Source of the DNA: Pseudomonas entomophila
GTDB lineage: Bacteria; Pseudomonadota; Gammaproteobacteria; Pseudomonadales; Pseudomonadaceae
Reading direction: 5' to 3'
Length of the DNA stretch: 64,000 nucleotides
NCBI RefSeq assembly: GCF_023277925.1
Contig: NZ_CP063832.1
Span: 3,178,001-3,242,000 of the forward strand
The position numbers were made by a program, and so were the translations under genes. The number at the start of each line of letters is the position of its first letter. The stretch's first letter is position 1. The notes under the pieces were generated by a model. That model was not told where the DNA came from. It worked only from the letters and a program-made list of their open reading frames with translations, and searched no databases. Shown here in pieces: positions 43,001 through 52,645 of the stretch.

Positions 43001-43847
43001 GCCGATGCGCCTGCAACCGCAGGTGCGCGCGCTCGCCCGGCGCCAGGCTCAGGCCCTCGCCGCTGCCGCTGGTGGCCTCGACGCAGACGAAGCCTTGGCA
43101 TTCGCGCCCGCTTACGCCCATCAGCGGGCGGTTGCCCGGGTGCCAGACCACGGTGTCGTCACTGTCGCCCGTGTCGATGCACAGCTCGCGCTGCCAGGCC
43201 GGGTCCTGCAACTGCACTTTTGGCGTGCCTGGGTAGACCTTCTGGCAACCGCCCTTCAGCTTCAGCGCGCCGTCTTCGCGGCAGGCCTGGCGATTGAGGC
43301 GGTCATAGCCTTCGATGTCCTCAAGCCCAGACAGCGCTATCTTCGACACGTCGCTGATACGCCAGTAAGCCAACAATGCATGGCTCAGCTGGCAAGGCTC
43401 GCTGTCCTGGTGCTCGGTACTCAGGCTCAGTTCCATGCTTGCGCCCAGCCGGGCGTGCAGATCGACCTGCCAGTCGCACAGGTCCAGGCGCCACTTTAGC
43501 GTCACGCCCTCTTCATCCTCGCGGCTGTCCACCAGCTTCCAGTCCAGCAATCGCGCCCAACCGTGGGCTGGCCACAGGTCCTCGCTGGGGTGGCGGCCAT
43601 ACCAGGGCCAGCACACCGGCACGCCACCACGGATGGCGCCGACTTGCGGCCACTGCTCGGCGCACCACAGCCAGGGCTTTTCGCCGGCCGGCTGAAAATG
43701 CAGCAACTGCGCGCCCTGGCGGCTGAACACCGCCTGGCAGCGTGGGTGATCGATGATCAGTACATCGCGCTGCTGGTAACGCTCCCACTCGAAGATCGGC
43801 CTGGGCCGTTGCGACGTGAAGAAGCGATGTAGCGGATGTTCGGGCAT
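42993..43847 (-). CDS. D-hexose-6-phosphate mutarotase (YeaD-like)
   Basis: A 284-residue aldose-1-epimerase-fold protein. [34 protein letters not shown] and HGWARLLDW match the YeaD/hexose-6-phosphate epimerase group, which interconverts the alpha and beta anomers of glucose-6-P. Such a role next to zwf and oprB makes sense, since Zwf uses the beta anomer. An AACAACAAAAGAG stretch in its 5' leader is a likely Crc/Hfq site. The substrate is inferred from family. Confidence 0.86.
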   Translation of the reverse strand: MPEHPLHRFFTSQRPRPIFEWERYQQRDVLIIDHPRCQAVFSRQGAQLLHFQPAGEKPWLWCAEQWPQVGAIRGGVPVCWPWYGRHPSEDLWPAHGWARLLDWKLVDSREDEEGVTLKWRLDLCDWQVDLHARLGASMELSLSTEHQDSEPCQLSHALLAYWRISDVSKIALSGLEDIEGYDRLNRQACREDGALKLKGGCQKVYPGTPKVQLQDPAWQRELCIDTGDSDDTVVWHPGNRPLMGVSGRECQGFVCVEATSGSGEGLSLAPGERAHLRLQAHRLS

Positions 43848-43858
43848 GGTTCCAAGCT

Positions 43859-43869
43859 CTTTTGTTGTT
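43859..43869 (-). promoter_or_regulatory. CA motif (Crc/Hfq) before the mutarotase gene
   Basis: The minus strand reads AACAACAAAAG about 12 bases before the ATG at 43847, matching AANAANAA. Translational repression by Hfq-Crc under catabolite repression is inferred. Confidence 0.5.
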
Positions 43870-43895
43870 CGAGATAGCGCTGTCTCAGCCCATGC

Positions 43896-43926
43896 CCGCT
43901 AACCACTGCAGACCAGTGGTTAGCGG
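43896..43926 (-). terminator. 13-bp hairpin after oprB
   Basis: CCGCTAACCACTG (43896-43908) and CAGTGGTTAGCGG (43914-43926) form a perfect stem with a 5-nt loop, 41 bases after the oprB stop. No U-run follows on the minus strand, so it may be a Rho-type or stabilising end. Confidence 0.6.
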
Positions 43927-43966
43927 AAGGCCGAAAATGGATGGCGTAAATTTACAACAATTTTTC

Positions 43967-45310
43967 TCAGAATGACGACTGAATCTTCAACCCTGCGACC
44001 AGCGCGTTGTCCACCTCGTCGACACCGCCCGGGCTCTTGATGTACTGCAGGTTTGGCCGCACGGTCAGCCAGTTGGTGACGTGGAAGCCGTAGTAGAGCT
44101 CGGCGTTGTACTCGGTGCGCTGCAGCGGTACGAAGCCCGGGTTGTCGTAGTCATTGATGCCGGATTGGGCGTTGAGCAGCTCGGCGCGCTTCTTCACGTC
44201 GTCGTTGACATGGATGCGGGCGACACCGAAGCCGATATCATCCTTGGGACGAGCGTCGAAGGCGCCTTTGTAGACCAACCCAACCTGCTGGTAGTTGTCG
44301 ACCACATTGGTGGCCTTGTCATGCACGGTGAAGTTGGCGAACAGGCTCAAGCCACGGTTGACGTCGCCGGCATGGGCGGTGACCTGCTGCTGCGCCACCA
44401 CCCACCAGCCATGCTTGCTGGAATGCGACTTGAACGCCGCCCCCGTCAGCGCCTGCGGGTTGCCGTTGATGTCGTCGTACACATCGTCGGCCTTGGCGGT
44501 GCTGTAGTAGTAGCCCAGGCGATACTCGCCCGGCAGGCCGTTGACCTTCGGCGACCAGACCGCCTCCACCGGCAGGATCGCACCCTTGGTGCCGCTGCCG
44601 CTGAGCTTGAAGCCGTTACCGACTTCAAGGTTGGAAGGGTTCTGCTCGTAGGCGCCGACCTGGACGAAGAATTCCGGGGTGATGTTGTATTTCACCCGCA
44701 GGGCCCACTGGCTGACCGGCCAGTTGTACCAGATGCCGCCCACCCAGTTGCCCACCTGCGAGCCGCAGAAGGCCAGGTTCTGGAAGTCGCAGGGGAAGCT
44801 GTTGAAATCCTCGCCCTCGCCGAAGCGGCCGAATTTCACGTCCAGCGCGCCATCGAAGTATTTCTGCTTGATCCACATCTGGGTCAGGCGCCAGGTCTGG
44901 CCACGGCCCCAGACTTCCTGCACCGAGCTGAACTGCCCGGCGCGCGGGTCGCTGATGCGGTCGTTGGACAGGTTGCGGCCGCTACGCTCGGTGATCGCCA
45001 GTTTGAACTCGGTATCCTTCCAACCGAGAATCTTCTCCAGGTCCAGGTGTGCCCCCAGGGCGAACTGGTCGCTGTAGCGCGCAGTCTTGTCGTCGTTGTA
45101 GCCGCCATGCAGGTTGCCGGCCACCTCGCCGACGTAGTCGAGGGTGAAGTCGTAGCCCTTCTCCAACAGCTCGGTACGGGTGCCGCCCCAGTCGCCGGTC
45201 ATCCATTTCGACTCCGACGAGAAAGCCTCGGCAGCCTGGGCCCCGCTGCTGCCGACCATGGCCAGCAGCGCCAGCGAACCCAGTGTCCTGATGCGATTGC
45301 GATGTTCCAT
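43967..45310 (-). CDS. oprB: Glucose-selective outer-membrane porin OprB
   Basis: OprB is the carbohydrate-selective porin that admits glucose to the periplasm at low concentration. The 447-residue precursor has a signal peptide ending SSGAQA and then KWMTGDWGGTRTELLEKGYDF, a start diagnostic for the family, and ends in Phe as 16-strand outer-membrane porins do. ATG 45310 is chosen because it gives a normal signal peptide; a Met ten codons upstream would not. It follows the gts ABC genes with 43 bases between. A CA motif lies in the leader. Confidence 0.95.
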   Translation of the reverse strand: MEHRNRIRTLGSLALLAMVGSSGAQAAEAFSSESKWMTGDWGGTRTELLEKGYDFTLDYVGEVAGNLHGGYNDDKTARYSDQFALGAHLDLEKILGWKDTEFKLAITERSGRNLSNDRISDPRAGQFSSVQEVWGRGQTWRLTQMWIKQKYFDGALDVKFGRFGEGEDFNSFPCDFQNLAFCGSQVGNWVGGIWYNWPVSQWALRVKYNITPEFFVQVGAYEQNPSNLEVGNGFKLSGSGTKGAILPVEAVWSPKVNGLPGEYRLGYYYSTAKADDVYDDINGNPQALTGAAFKSHSSKHGWWVVAQQQVTAHAGDVNRGLSLFANFTVHDKATNVVDNYQQVGLVYKGAFDARPKDDIGFGVARIHVNDDVKKRAELLNAQSGINDYDNPGFVPLQRTEYNAELYYGFHVTNWLTVRPNLQYIKSPGGVDEVDNALVAGLKIQSSF

Positions 45311-45322
45311 CCCTTTGCGTCC

Positions 45323-45334
45323 TCTTTTCTTGTT
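45323..45334 (-). promoter_or_regulatory. CA motif (Crc/Hfq) before oprB
   Basis: The minus strand reads AACAAGAAAAGA just before GGACGCAAAGGG and the ATG at 45310. It overlaps the ribosome-binding zone, so Hfq-Crc binding could block oprB translation. Confidence 0.5.
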
Positions 45335-45353
45335 ATGCATTGTTCTAGACGAT

Positions 45354-46508
45354 TCAACGGCCCTTGAAGCGAGTCACGTTGTCCTTGATGGCAGTTCCCG
45401 AAGCCGCGAGGTCGAGGCGTTCGCCACTGGCGGCGTCGAACAGCAACACCCGCGCCGGGTCGAACTGCAGGTTGAGGCTGTCGCCGACCTGGCACGCCAC
45501 ATCTGGCGCCAGGCGGCAGCAGACCTTGGTCTGGTTGAGGGTGACGAACACCAGCAGGTCCGGGCCAGTGGGTTCGGTGACCTGCACCTCGGCGCGGATG
45601 CCCGGCAGGCCATTGCCCTGCTCTGCTCCCAGCGCAATCTGCTCCGGACGCACGCCGAGGATGATCTCGCGCCCCTCCAGCTCGTCGGCCGCCACGCCCA
45701 GCGGCAGCTCGCAGCGCGCCTGGCCGCTGTCGAGCAACGCCAGCACGCGCCCGTCCTGCTTCGTCAGGCGCACCGGAATGAAATTCATCGGCGGCGAACC
45801 AATGAAACTGGCGACGAACAGGTTGGCCGGGTCGTTGTAGATCTGCTGCGGCGTACCGAATTGCTGAATAATGCCGTCCTTCATCACCGCCACCTTGTCA
45901 CCGAGCGTCATGGCCTCGATCTGGTCGTGGGTGACGTATACCGTGGTGGTCTTCAGGCGCTGGTGCATCAGCTTGATCTCAGTGCGCATCTCCACCCGCA
46001 ACTTGGCGTCGAGGTTCGACAGCGGCTCGTCGAACAGGTAGATCTTCGGCCGCCGCGCCAGGGCCCGGCCCATGGCCACGCGCTGCTGCTGGCCACCAGA
46101 CAACTGGCCGGGCTTGCGCTCGAGCAGGTGCTCGATCTGCAGCAGCTTGGCGACCCGTGCCACTTCCTCGTCGATGGCCGCCTGGGACAGCTTGCGGATC
46201 TTCAAACCGAAGGCGATGTTGTCGCGCACGTTCATGGTCGGGTACAGCGCGTAGGACTGGAACACCATGGCGATGTCGCGGTCCTTCGGGCTCATGCCGC
46301 TGACGTCCTCGTCATCGATGAGGATCGCCCCGCCACTGATGCTCTCGAGGCCGGCGATGCAGTTCATCAGCGTCGACTTGCCGCAGCCCGAAGGGCCGAC
46401 CAGGATCAGGAACTCACCGTCCTTGATCGCCAGCTGGATATCCTTGAGCGTGTCGGGCAGGCCCGCGCCGTAGGTCTTGTTCACGTTACGCAGTTCGAGT
46501 GTTGCCAT
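45354..46508 (-). CDS. gtsD: Glucose ABC transporter ATPase
   Basis: A 384-residue MalK/UgpC-type ATPase that powers glucose import. Walker [10 protein letters not shown] near residue 37, signature [19 protein letters not shown], Walker [16 protein letters not shown] and the H-loop THDQIEAM are intact. The C-terminal 130 residues form the OB-type regulatory domain ([10 protein letters not shown]). It is last of gtsABCD, 3 bases after gtsC. Confidence 0.95.
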   Translation of the reverse strand: MATLELRNVNKTYGAGLPDTLKDIQLAIKDGEFLILVGPSGCGKSTLMNCIAGLESISGGAILIDDEDVSGMSPKDRDIAMVFQSYALYPTMNVRDNIAFGLKIRKLSQAAIDEEVARVAKLLQIEHLLERKPGQLSGGQQQRVAMGRALARRPKIYLFDEPLSNLDAKLRVEMRTEIKLMHQRLKTTTVYVTHDQIEAMTLGDKVAVMKDGIIQQFGTPQQIYNDPANLFVASFIGSPPMNFIPVRLTKQDGRVLALLDSGQARCELPLGVAADELEGREIILGVRPEQIALGAEQGNGLPGIRAEVQVTEPTGPDLLVFVTLNQTKVCCRLAPDVACQVGDSLNLQFDPARVLLFDAASGERLDLAASGTAIKDNVTRFKGR

Positions 46509-46511
46509 GAC

Positions 46512-47357
46512 TTACCCCTTGACCGCGCCGGCGGTCAGCCCGCGCACGAAATACTTGCCCGCCACCACGTAGACCAGCAGCGTCGGCAACCCGGCGATCA
46601 TCGCCGCGGCCATGTCGACGTTGTATTCCTTGGCCCCGGTGCTGGTGTTGACCAGGTTGTTCAGGGCCACGGTGATCGGTTGCGAGTCGCCACTGGAGAA
46701 CACCACGCCGAACAGGAAGTCATTCCAGATCTGGGTGAACTGCCAGATCAGGCAGACCATGATGATGGGTGTCGACATCGGCAGGATGATCCGCCCGAAG
46801 ATGGTGAAGAACCCGGCGCCGTCCAGGCGCGCGGCCTTGACCAGCGCCTCGGGGATGCTCACGTAGTAGTTGCGGAAGAACAGCGTGGTGAAGGCCAGGC
46901 CATACACCACGTGCACCAGCACCAGGCCGCTGGTGGTGCTGGCCAGACCCAGCTTGCCGAGGGTGAACGAGGCCGGCAGCAGCACCGTCTGGAACGGCAG
47001 GAAGCAACCGAACAACAACAGCCCGAAGAACAGCTGCGAACCACGAAAGCGCCACATCGACAACACGTAGCCGTTGAGCGCGCCGATGGCGGTGGAGATC
47101 AGCACGGCCGGCACGGTGATCAGGATCGAGTTGACGAAATAGCCGCTGACCGTGGCCCAGGCCTTGGCCCAGCCGATGCCGGTGAACACCGTCGGCCAGC
47201 TCAGCAGGTTGCCGGTGCTGATGTCTTCCGGGGTCTTGAAGCTGGTCAACAGCATCACCACCAGCGGCACCAGGTACAGCAGCACCGCCAGCAGCAGCAC
47301 GCCGTGAATGGCGATGCGGCTGATGCTCAGCGCAGGTTTGTCGGTAAGGCTAGTCAT
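46512..47357 (-). CDS. gtsC: Glucose ABC transporter permease (MalG-like)
   Basis: A 281-residue inner-membrane protein with six predicted helices and the EAA loop EALVKAARLDGAGFFTIFGR that docks on the ATPase. It belongs to the carbohydrate-uptake CUT1 permeases and pairs with GtsB. It overlaps gtsB by 8 bases, implying translational coupling and balanced assembly. Confidence 0.95.
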   Translation of the reverse strand: MTSLTDKPALSISRIAIHGVLLLAVLLYLVPLVVMLLTSFKTPEDISTGNLLSWPTVFTGIGWAKAWATVSGYFVNSILITVPAVLISTAIGALNGYVLSMWRFRGSQLFFGLLLFGCFLPFQTVLLPASFTLGKLGLASTTSGLVLVHVVYGLAFTTLFFRNYYVSIPEALVKAARLDGAGFFTIFGRIILPMSTPIIMVCLIWQFTQIWNDFLFGVVFSSGDSQPITVALNNLVNTSTGAKEYNVDMAAAMIAGLPTLLVYVVAGKYFVRGLTAGAVKG

Positions 47358-48258
47358 GACGCTTGCCCCGCAGTTCCGAGTACAGGTAAGGGACGATGAT
47401 CGCCAGCACGGCGCCGAGCATCAGGATGGCGCTGGCCGAGCCCATGCCCATCTGCCCGCGGCTGAAGGTGAACGCGTACATGAACATCGCCGGCAGATCG
47501 GAGGAATACCCCGGCCCCCCGGCGGTCATGGCCGCCACCAGGTCGAAGCTCTTGATGGCGATGTGCGCCAGGATCATCAGCGAACTGAAGAACACCGGGC
47601 GCAGGCTGGGCAGCACCACTGTCCAGTAGATGCGCGGCAGGCTGGCGCCATCGAGCTGGGCGGCACGGATGATCGACGGGTCGACCCCACGCAGGCCGGC
47701 CAGGAACATTGCCATGATGAAGCCCGAGGCTTGCCATACCGCGGCGATGACCAGGCAGTAGACGACCCGGTCGGGGTCGATCAGCCAGTCCAGGCGGAAC
47801 CCTTCCCAACCCCAATCGCGCAGCAGCTTGTCCAGGCCCATGCCGGGGTTGAGCAGCCACTTCCAGGCGGTGCCGGTGACGATCATCGACAGGGCCATGG
47901 GGTACAGGTAGATGGTGCGGATGAAGCCTTCGCGGCGGATGCGCTGGTCGAGCAGCACGGCCAGGAATACGCCGATGGCCAGGGTGACGCCGATGAACAG
48001 GCCACCGAACAACAGCAGGTTCTTGCTCGCCACCCACCAGCGGTCGTTTTCGAACAGGCGGGTGTACTGCGCCAGCCCCGCCCATTTGTAGGTGGGCAGG
48101 AAGGTGGAGGTGGTGAACGAGAGGACGAAGGTCCACAGGATGTAGCCATAGAAGCCCACCAGGACGATGAACATGCTGGGGGCCAGCACCAGTTTCGGTA
48201 GCCAGCGCTGTAGTGCGTCCAGGGGTGAGGCCCGCAAGCGGGCGGTTGCTGTGATCAT
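47350..48258 (-). CDS. gtsB: Glucose ABC transporter permease (MalF-like)
   Basis: A 302-residue CUT1 permease with six main hydrophobic segments and the EAA-type loop VDPSIIRAAQLDGASLPRIY. It forms the membrane channel with GtsC and receives glucose from GtsA. A 114-base gap with a REP pair separates it from gtsA, so its expression may be lower than that of the binding protein. Confidence 0.94.
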   Translation of the reverse strand: MITATARLRASPLDALQRWLPKLVLAPSMFIVLVGFYGYILWTFVLSFTTSTFLPTYKWAGLAQYTRLFENDRWWVASKNLLLFGGLFIGVTLAIGVFLAVLLDQRIRREGFIRTIYLYPMALSMIVTGTAWKWLLNPGMGLDKLLRDWGWEGFRLDWLIDPDRVVYCLVIAAVWQASGFIMAMFLAGLRGVDPSIIRAAQLDGASLPRIYWTVVLPSLRPVFFSSLMILAHIAIKSFDLVAAMTAGGPGYSSDLPAMFMYAFTFSRGQMGMGSASAILMLGAVLAIIVPYLYSELRGKRHD

Positions 48259-48290
48259 GATTCAGATCTCGTTTCGAAAACGACACATGC

Positions 48291-48376
48291 CCTGTAGGGG
48301 CGGCTTTAGCCGCGATCAGCCGCGAAGCGGGTGACAAACACCGCGTTGCCTGCATCGCGGCTGAAGCCGCTCCTAC
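48291..48376. repeat. REP pair inside the gts operon
   Basis: Inverted copies of the GTAGGGGCGGCTTTAGCCGC type unit fill the gtsA-gtsB gap. The arm next to gtsA contains the gtsA stop codon (TAG, 48373-48375). On the transcript it forms a stable stem-loop directly after gtsA. Confidence 0.9.
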
Positions 48377-49659
48377 TGAGCCGCCTTCACCGCCGCGTAG
48401 AGCTTCTTCGCAGCATCCGCCGGGTCAGCCTTGGGGTCGTTGATGTAGTTGGTCACTACATCGAAGAAGGCCCCCTGCACGGCCAGTGTGGTCGCCATGT
48501 TGTGCGCCATGCTCGGCTGCAGCCCACCGGACTTGGCGTCCGCCAGGAAGTCCTTGGCGGAGGCCTGGGCGCAGGCGTCGAAACCGTACTTGTTCATGTC
48601 GGCGAGCATGTCGTTGCGCACCGGGATCGAGCCCTTGTTGGTGCTGAACACCTTCTGGAAGTCCTCGCCCAGGACCTTGCGGGCGATGTCCTGCTGGCCG
48701 GCCGCGGTGCCCTCGCTCTTCTGTTTGAACACCACCAACGAGTCGATGTTGTAGAGGAACGCCTGGTCGGTGCCGGGGAAGGCCACGCACTGGTAGTCCT
48801 TGCCGGCCGTCTTCTTGGCCAGGGTCCATTCGCTCTTGGCCCAGTCGCCCATGATCTGCATGCCGGCCTTGCCGTTGATGACCTTGGCGGCTTCGAGGTT
48901 CCAGTCCTGGCCCTTGCCGTCAGGGTCCATGTAGGTGGCGACCTTCTTCAGTTCGGTGAGCGCCTTGACCATCTCGGGGCCGGTCAGGGCGCCCTTGTCG
49001 AGGTCGACCAGCGCTTTCTTGTAACCATCGACGCCCATTACCGAGAGCACCACGCTCTCGAACACGGTGCTGTCCTGCCATGGCTGCCCCCCGTGGGCGA
49101 GCGGGATGAAACCGGCGGCCTTGAGCTTGTCGCCGGCTGCGTAGAACGCCTCGAGGGTGGTCGGCGCCTTGTCGATGCCGGCCTTCTTGAACACCTCCGG
49201 GTTGATCCACAGCCAGTTGATGCGGTGGATGTTCACCGGCACGGCCACATAGTCGCCGTCGTACTTCACGGTGTCGGCGACTTTCTTGTCTAGCAGGCCA
49301 TCCCACTTCTCTTCCTTGGCCACGCCTTTCAGGACATCAGGGTCCAGCAGCCCGGTGGCAGCCCAGTCCTGGATATCCGGGCCCTTGATCTGGGCGACGG
49401 CGGGCGGATTGCCGGCCACGGCACGGCTCTTGAGCACGGTCATGGCAGTAGCGCCGCCACCACCGGCGACAGCGCCGTCCTTCCAGGTGAAACCGTCTTT
49501 CTCGACCTGGGCCTTAAGTACGTCGACAGCGGCCTTTTCACCGCCGGAGGTCCACCAATGGACGACCTCCACGTTGCCTTTGGAGTCGGCGGCATGGGCA
49601 CTGAGGGAGCAGAGGGAAGCGAGGGAAATAGCGGCGGCGAGACGAAGCGTCGAATGCAT
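48373..49659 (-). CDS. gtsA: Periplasmic glucose-binding protein
   Basis: A 428-residue solute-binding protein with signal peptide [20 protein letters not shown] ending AHA. The mature start, [20 protein letters not shown], is typical of CUT1 sugar-binding proteins, followed by [17 protein letters not shown] and [13 protein letters not shown]. It captures glucose for GtsBCD. It is the first gene of gtsABCD; a CA motif lies in its 5' leader, and a REP abuts its stop. Confidence 0.95.
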   Translation of the reverse strand: MHSTLRLAAAISLASLCSLSAHAADSKGNVEVVHWWTSGGEKAAVDVLKAQVEKDGFTWKDGAVAGGGGATAMTVLKSRAVAGNPPAVAQIKGPDIQDWAATGLLDPDVLKGVAKEEKWDGLLDKKVADTVKYDGDYVAVPVNIHRINWLWINPEVFKKAGIDKAPTTLEAFYAAGDKLKAAGFIPLAHGGQPWQDSTVFESVVLSVMGVDGYKKALVDLDKGALTGPEMVKALTELKKVATYMDPDGKGQDWNLEAAKVINGKAGMQIMGDWAKSEWTLAKKTAGKDYQCVAFPGTDQAFLYNIDSLVVFKQKSEGTAAGQQDIARKVLGEDFQKVFSTNKGSIPVRNDMLADMNKYGFDACAQASAKDFLADAKSGGLQPSMAHNMATTLAVQGAFFDVVTNYINDPKADPADAAKKLYAAVKAAQ

Positions 49660-49669
49660 GGGAATACCT

Positions 49670-49680
49670 TTCTTGTTGTT
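49670..49680 (-). promoter_or_regulatory. CA motif (Crc/Hfq) before gtsA
   Basis: The minus strand reads AACAACAAGAA followed by AGG, 11 bases before the gtsA ATG, so it overlaps the ribosome site. It is one of the best AANAANAA matches in the window. Confidence 0.6.
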
Positions 49681-49774
49681 ATGCGTGGCAAGACGGTCGC
49701 TTGCTTTGCATGGAGTGTAAGGAGCTCGCGCACCCCGTCAGGTAACGAACGGATGCGCAATTGTCATCATCTGG

Positions 49775-50992
49775 TTACAAAGCCAGGGCACAGGCCAGGC
49801 TTGGCGCCAGCGGCAGGCGCGGCAGCAGCAGGGCCTGGTAGGCGTGGTAGAGGTCCGGCTTGCCGCCCCAGATGCGTGCACTGGGGCGGTTGGCTGAGTC
49901 GAGTTCGTGGTGCCAGCTGCCATGGGCGCGGTCGATGAAGTGTTCGCCGATGAATTCCCAGAAGCAGCGATACCAGCGCTCGTACTGCGCCTCGCCCGTG
50001 CGTCGCAGCAAGGCGGCGGCGGTGGCACAGGCCTCGGCATGCACCCAGTGCAGGCGCTCGCGCACCACCGGGCGATTGCGCCAGTCCAGGGTGTAGACCA
50101 GGCCCGGCGCGCCATCGACCTGCCAGGCATGGCGGCAGGCACCGTCGAACAGGCCCTTGGCGGCGCTCGCCAGGCCCTTCGACACAGACAGGTCGGCCTG
50201 CTGGCGGGCGGCTTCCAGGTGCAGGAGCAGGCGGGCCCACTCGAAGGCGTGACCGGGCGTGGTGCCATAGGGACGGAAACCATCGGCAGGGCTATCGCGG
50301 TTGTAATCCGGCAGGGCCTGCCAGTGCTGGTCGAAATGCTCGGTGACGCGCAGGCCATCTGTCGTGGGCTGGCTGAGGATGAGCCGGTCGACGATCCTCT
50401 GGGCGCGCTCCAGCCAAAGCCTGTTGCCGGTCACGTCGGCCAGGGCGAGGAACGCCTCGACGCCATGCATGTTGCTGTTGGCGCCGCGGTAGGCCTCGGG
50501 CTGTTGCCAGTCGCGGGCGAAGGTTTCGCGCAGCGCCCCCTCCTCCTCGCTCCAGAAACGCTGCCCGATGACCTCGATCGCGTCATCCAGCAGCGCCTGG
50601 GCGTCGCTGACACCGGCCACCACCGCCGAGCTGGCGGCCAGGGCGACGAACGCATGCAGATAGGCGGCCTTGTCGCTGCCGTGCAGGCCGTGCGGATGGG
50701 CGAACCAGCCGCCGAAGTCAGCGTCACGCAATGGCCCTTGCAGTGCGGCGACGCCATGCTCGACCAGCCCCAGGCAGCCTGGCACACCCTGGATATGCGC
50801 CAGGGCGAAGCTGTGGGTCATGCGCGCGGTGGTCAGCGTTTCGGCGATGGCGCAACGGGGCAGGCGCCCTTCATCGTCGAGGCTGCCGAAGCCTTCGGGC
50901 AAGCGCGAGGCCTTGGCGAAGTCGAGCAGGCGCAGGGCTTCTGTCGTGAGCCAGGCGTGGTGGACCGGGGAATCGAGCCAGCTGTGGGTCAT
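49775..50992 (-). CDS. AGE-family sugar epimerase/isomerase
   Basis: A 405-residue (alpha/alpha)6-barrel protein of the N-acylglucosamine 2-epimerase/YihS group. Conserved His-bearing stretches are TARMTHSFALAHI, NSNMHGVEAFLAL, GTTPGHAFEWARLLLHLE, WVHAEACATAAAL and GSWHHELD. Relatives isomerise mannose, glucose and fructose or their derivatives; the position in the glucose cluster suggests aldose-ketose isomerisation of a hexose, but the substrate is not known. It lies 115 bases upstream of gtsA and downstream of gltR-gltS. Confidence 0.86.
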   Translation of the reverse strand: MTHSWLDSPVHHAWLTTEALRLLDFAKASRLPEGFGSLDDEGRLPRCAIAETLTTARMTHSFALAHIQGVPGCLGLVEHGVAALQGPLRDADFGGWFAHPHGLHGSDKAAYLHAFVALAASSAVVAGVSDAQALLDDAIEVIGQRFWSEEEGALRETFARDWQQPEAYRGANSNMHGVEAFLALADVTGNRLWLERAQRIVDRLILSQPTTDGLRVTEHFDQHWQALPDYNRDSPADGFRPYGTTPGHAFEWARLLLHLEAARQQADLSVSKGLASAAKGLFDGACRHAWQVDGAPGLVYTLDWRNRPVVRERLHWVHAEACATAAALLRRTGEAQYERWYRCFWEFIGEHFIDRAHGSWHHELDSANRPSARIWGGKPDLYHAYQALLLPRLPLAPSLACALAL

Positions 50993-51006
50993 GGGGCATG
51001 CCTTCC

Positions 51007-51016
51007 TTGTTGTTGT
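51007..51016 (-). promoter_or_regulatory. CA motif (Crc/Hfq) before the epimerase gene
   Basis: The minus strand reads ACAACAACAA then GGAAGG, 14 bases before the ATG at 50992. It fits AANAANAA and is adjacent to the ribosome site. Confidence 0.5.
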
Positions 51017-51086
51017 CAGCGGATTCTAGCCAGTCGTCCTGGCTGGCATGTCACGAAGGCCCACAGGTTTGTCACCGAATAGTGAC

Positions 51087-51171
51087 CTGTAGGGGCGGCT
51101 TTAGCCGCGATCACCCGCGTAGCGGGTGCGAGACGCCACGGTGCCTGGATCGCGGTTAAAGCCTCCTACAG
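51087..51171. repeat. REP pair (partly decayed)
   Basis: Inverted REP units between the epimerase gene and gltS. The right arm (CGCGGTTAAAGCCTCCTACA) has lost bases relative to the consensus, so pairing is imperfect. Confidence 0.8.
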
Positions 51172-51190
51172 GGAATCGTGTCAACCGCCC

Positions 51191-52645
51191 TCAATCGGCG
51201 GTACGGGGCAGGAACAAGGTTACCCGCAACCCACCTTCACGCAGGTTCAGCAGGCTCACTTCACCGCCATGGCTATGGGCGATGTTGCGCGCAATCCCCA
51301 ATCCCAGCCCATAGCCTTGTTGTTGCCCGGCCAGGCGAAAATGCGGCTCGAACACCTGTTCCAGGCGCTGCTCCGGCACTCCCGGCCCCTGGTCGTCGAC
51401 TTGCAGGACAAAACTCTCGGCGCTGTCGAGAATCCGCAGGTGCGCCCGCTCGCCATACTTGATGGCATTGTCGATCAGGTTACCGATGCAACGGCGCAGG
51501 GCCAGCGACTTGCCCGGATAAGGTGACAAGGCCCTGCCCTCGACGGTGATGCGACCATCGCCCACGTAAGGCTCGGCAAGAATTTCCAGCACCTGGTTAA
51601 GGTCGATCGGTTCGATGTTCTCGTGGATATCGGTATCCTTCACGCATTGCAGCGCGCCTTTGACCAGCAACTCCAGTTCATCAAGATCACGGCTGAACTT
51701 GGCCTGCACCTGTTCGTCCTCAAGCAGTTCGACCCGCAGGCGCAAGCGTGTGATCGGCGTGCGCAGGTCATGGGACACGGCGCTGAACAATTGGGCACGC
51801 TCGGTCAGGTAACGGCTGATGCGCTCGCGCATGCTGTTGAACGCCCGCCCCACTTCGACCACCTCGCTGCCACCACCCTCGGCCACCGGCGCCACGTCCG
51901 CGCCCAGGGACATTTCCCGCGCGGCCCGTGCCAGGCGTTTCAGCGGCCGGCTCTGCCAATGCACCAGCAAACCGATGAACAACAGCAGCATGGCGGTGGT
52001 GAGGGCGATGAAACCCATCTGCTGACGCGGCAGGCGCTCGGCTTCAAGACTGGTGTAGGGCTCAGGCAACAGCGAGGCGATGTACAACCACTCGCCTTCG
52101 TCCAGGCGGATCTGGGTCACCAGCACCGGCGGATTGAGTGGTTCGAGGGTCAACGAGTAATGCGCCCATGAGCGCGGCAGCTCATCGAGCTTCAGCCCGC
52201 TGTTGAAGATGCGCAAATCGTCCGGGCTGACGAATGCCACGGAGATTTCCATCTGCTGCCCCAGGCGCTCGTGCAGCACCTGCTGGAACACGTCGATCAC
52301 CGCCTGCTTGCGTGGAGTGACCGGTAACACCGGCATCTCCAGTGGCTTGACGTTGAGCGAGACGAAGAAGCGCGTGCCCCCCATGCTGCGCAACTGATCG
52401 AGGACCATGGGCCGGTAGCCCACCGGCAGCGAGCGGAAGTAGCTGACACTGGCGCTCATCGAATGGGCCAGGCTGCTGGCGCTGGCACGCAGGCCCTGCA
52501 ACTGGCTGGCGCGCAGCTGCGCCACCCAGATCAGGCTCGACAACCCCTGGGCCAGCAGCACCACCAGTAGCGTGAGCAGCAGCATGCGCCCCAGCAACGA
52601 GCGCGGCAGCAGGCGCCAACGCCGCTCGCTAGGCCGGGCAGACAT
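51191..52645 (-). CDS. gltS: Sensor histidine kinase GltS
   Basis: A 484-residue membrane kinase that works with GltR to induce glucose transport genes. It has a transmembrane helix at about 20-42 (MLLLTLLVVLLAQGLSSL), a periplasmic sensor region to about 170, and a second helix (IALTTAMLLLFIGLLVHW). HAMP, the phospho-His box AVSHDLRTPITRLRL, NLIDNAIKYG (N box), DQGPGVP and GYGLGLGIARNI (G boxes) follow. ATG 52645 overlaps the gltR end by 17 bases. The signal sensed is not evident from sequence. Confidence 0.92.
   Translation of the reverse strand: MSARPSERRWRLLPRSLLGRMLLLTLLVVLLAQGLSSLIWVAQLRASQLQGLRASASSLAHSMSASVSYFRSLPVGYRPMVLDQLRSMGGTRFFVSLNVKPLEMPVLPVTPRKQAVIDVFQQVLHERLGQQMEISVAFVSPDDLRIFNSGLKLDELPRSWAHYSLTLEPLNPPVLVTQIRLDEGEWLYIASLLPEPYTSLEAERLPRQQMGFIALTTAMLLLFIGLLVHWQSRPLKRLARAAREMSLGADVAPVAEGGGSEVVEVGRAFNSMRERISRYLTERAQLFSAVSHDLRTPITRLRLRVELLEDEQVQAKFSRDLDELELLVKGALQCVKDTDIHENIEPIDLNQVLEILAEPYVGDGRITVEGRALSPYPGKSLALRRCIGNLIDNAIKYGERAHLRILDSAESFVLQVDDQGPGVPEQRLEQVFEPHFRLAGQQQGYGLGLGIARNIAHSHGGEVSLLNLREGGLRVTLFLPRTAD

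Noticed and set aside
45180..47399. A 739-codon plus-strand frame opposite oprB-gtsD-gtsC.
   Set aside because: The three minus-strand genes are intact with all family motifs; the long frame is a GC-content artefact rich in Arg, His and Gln.
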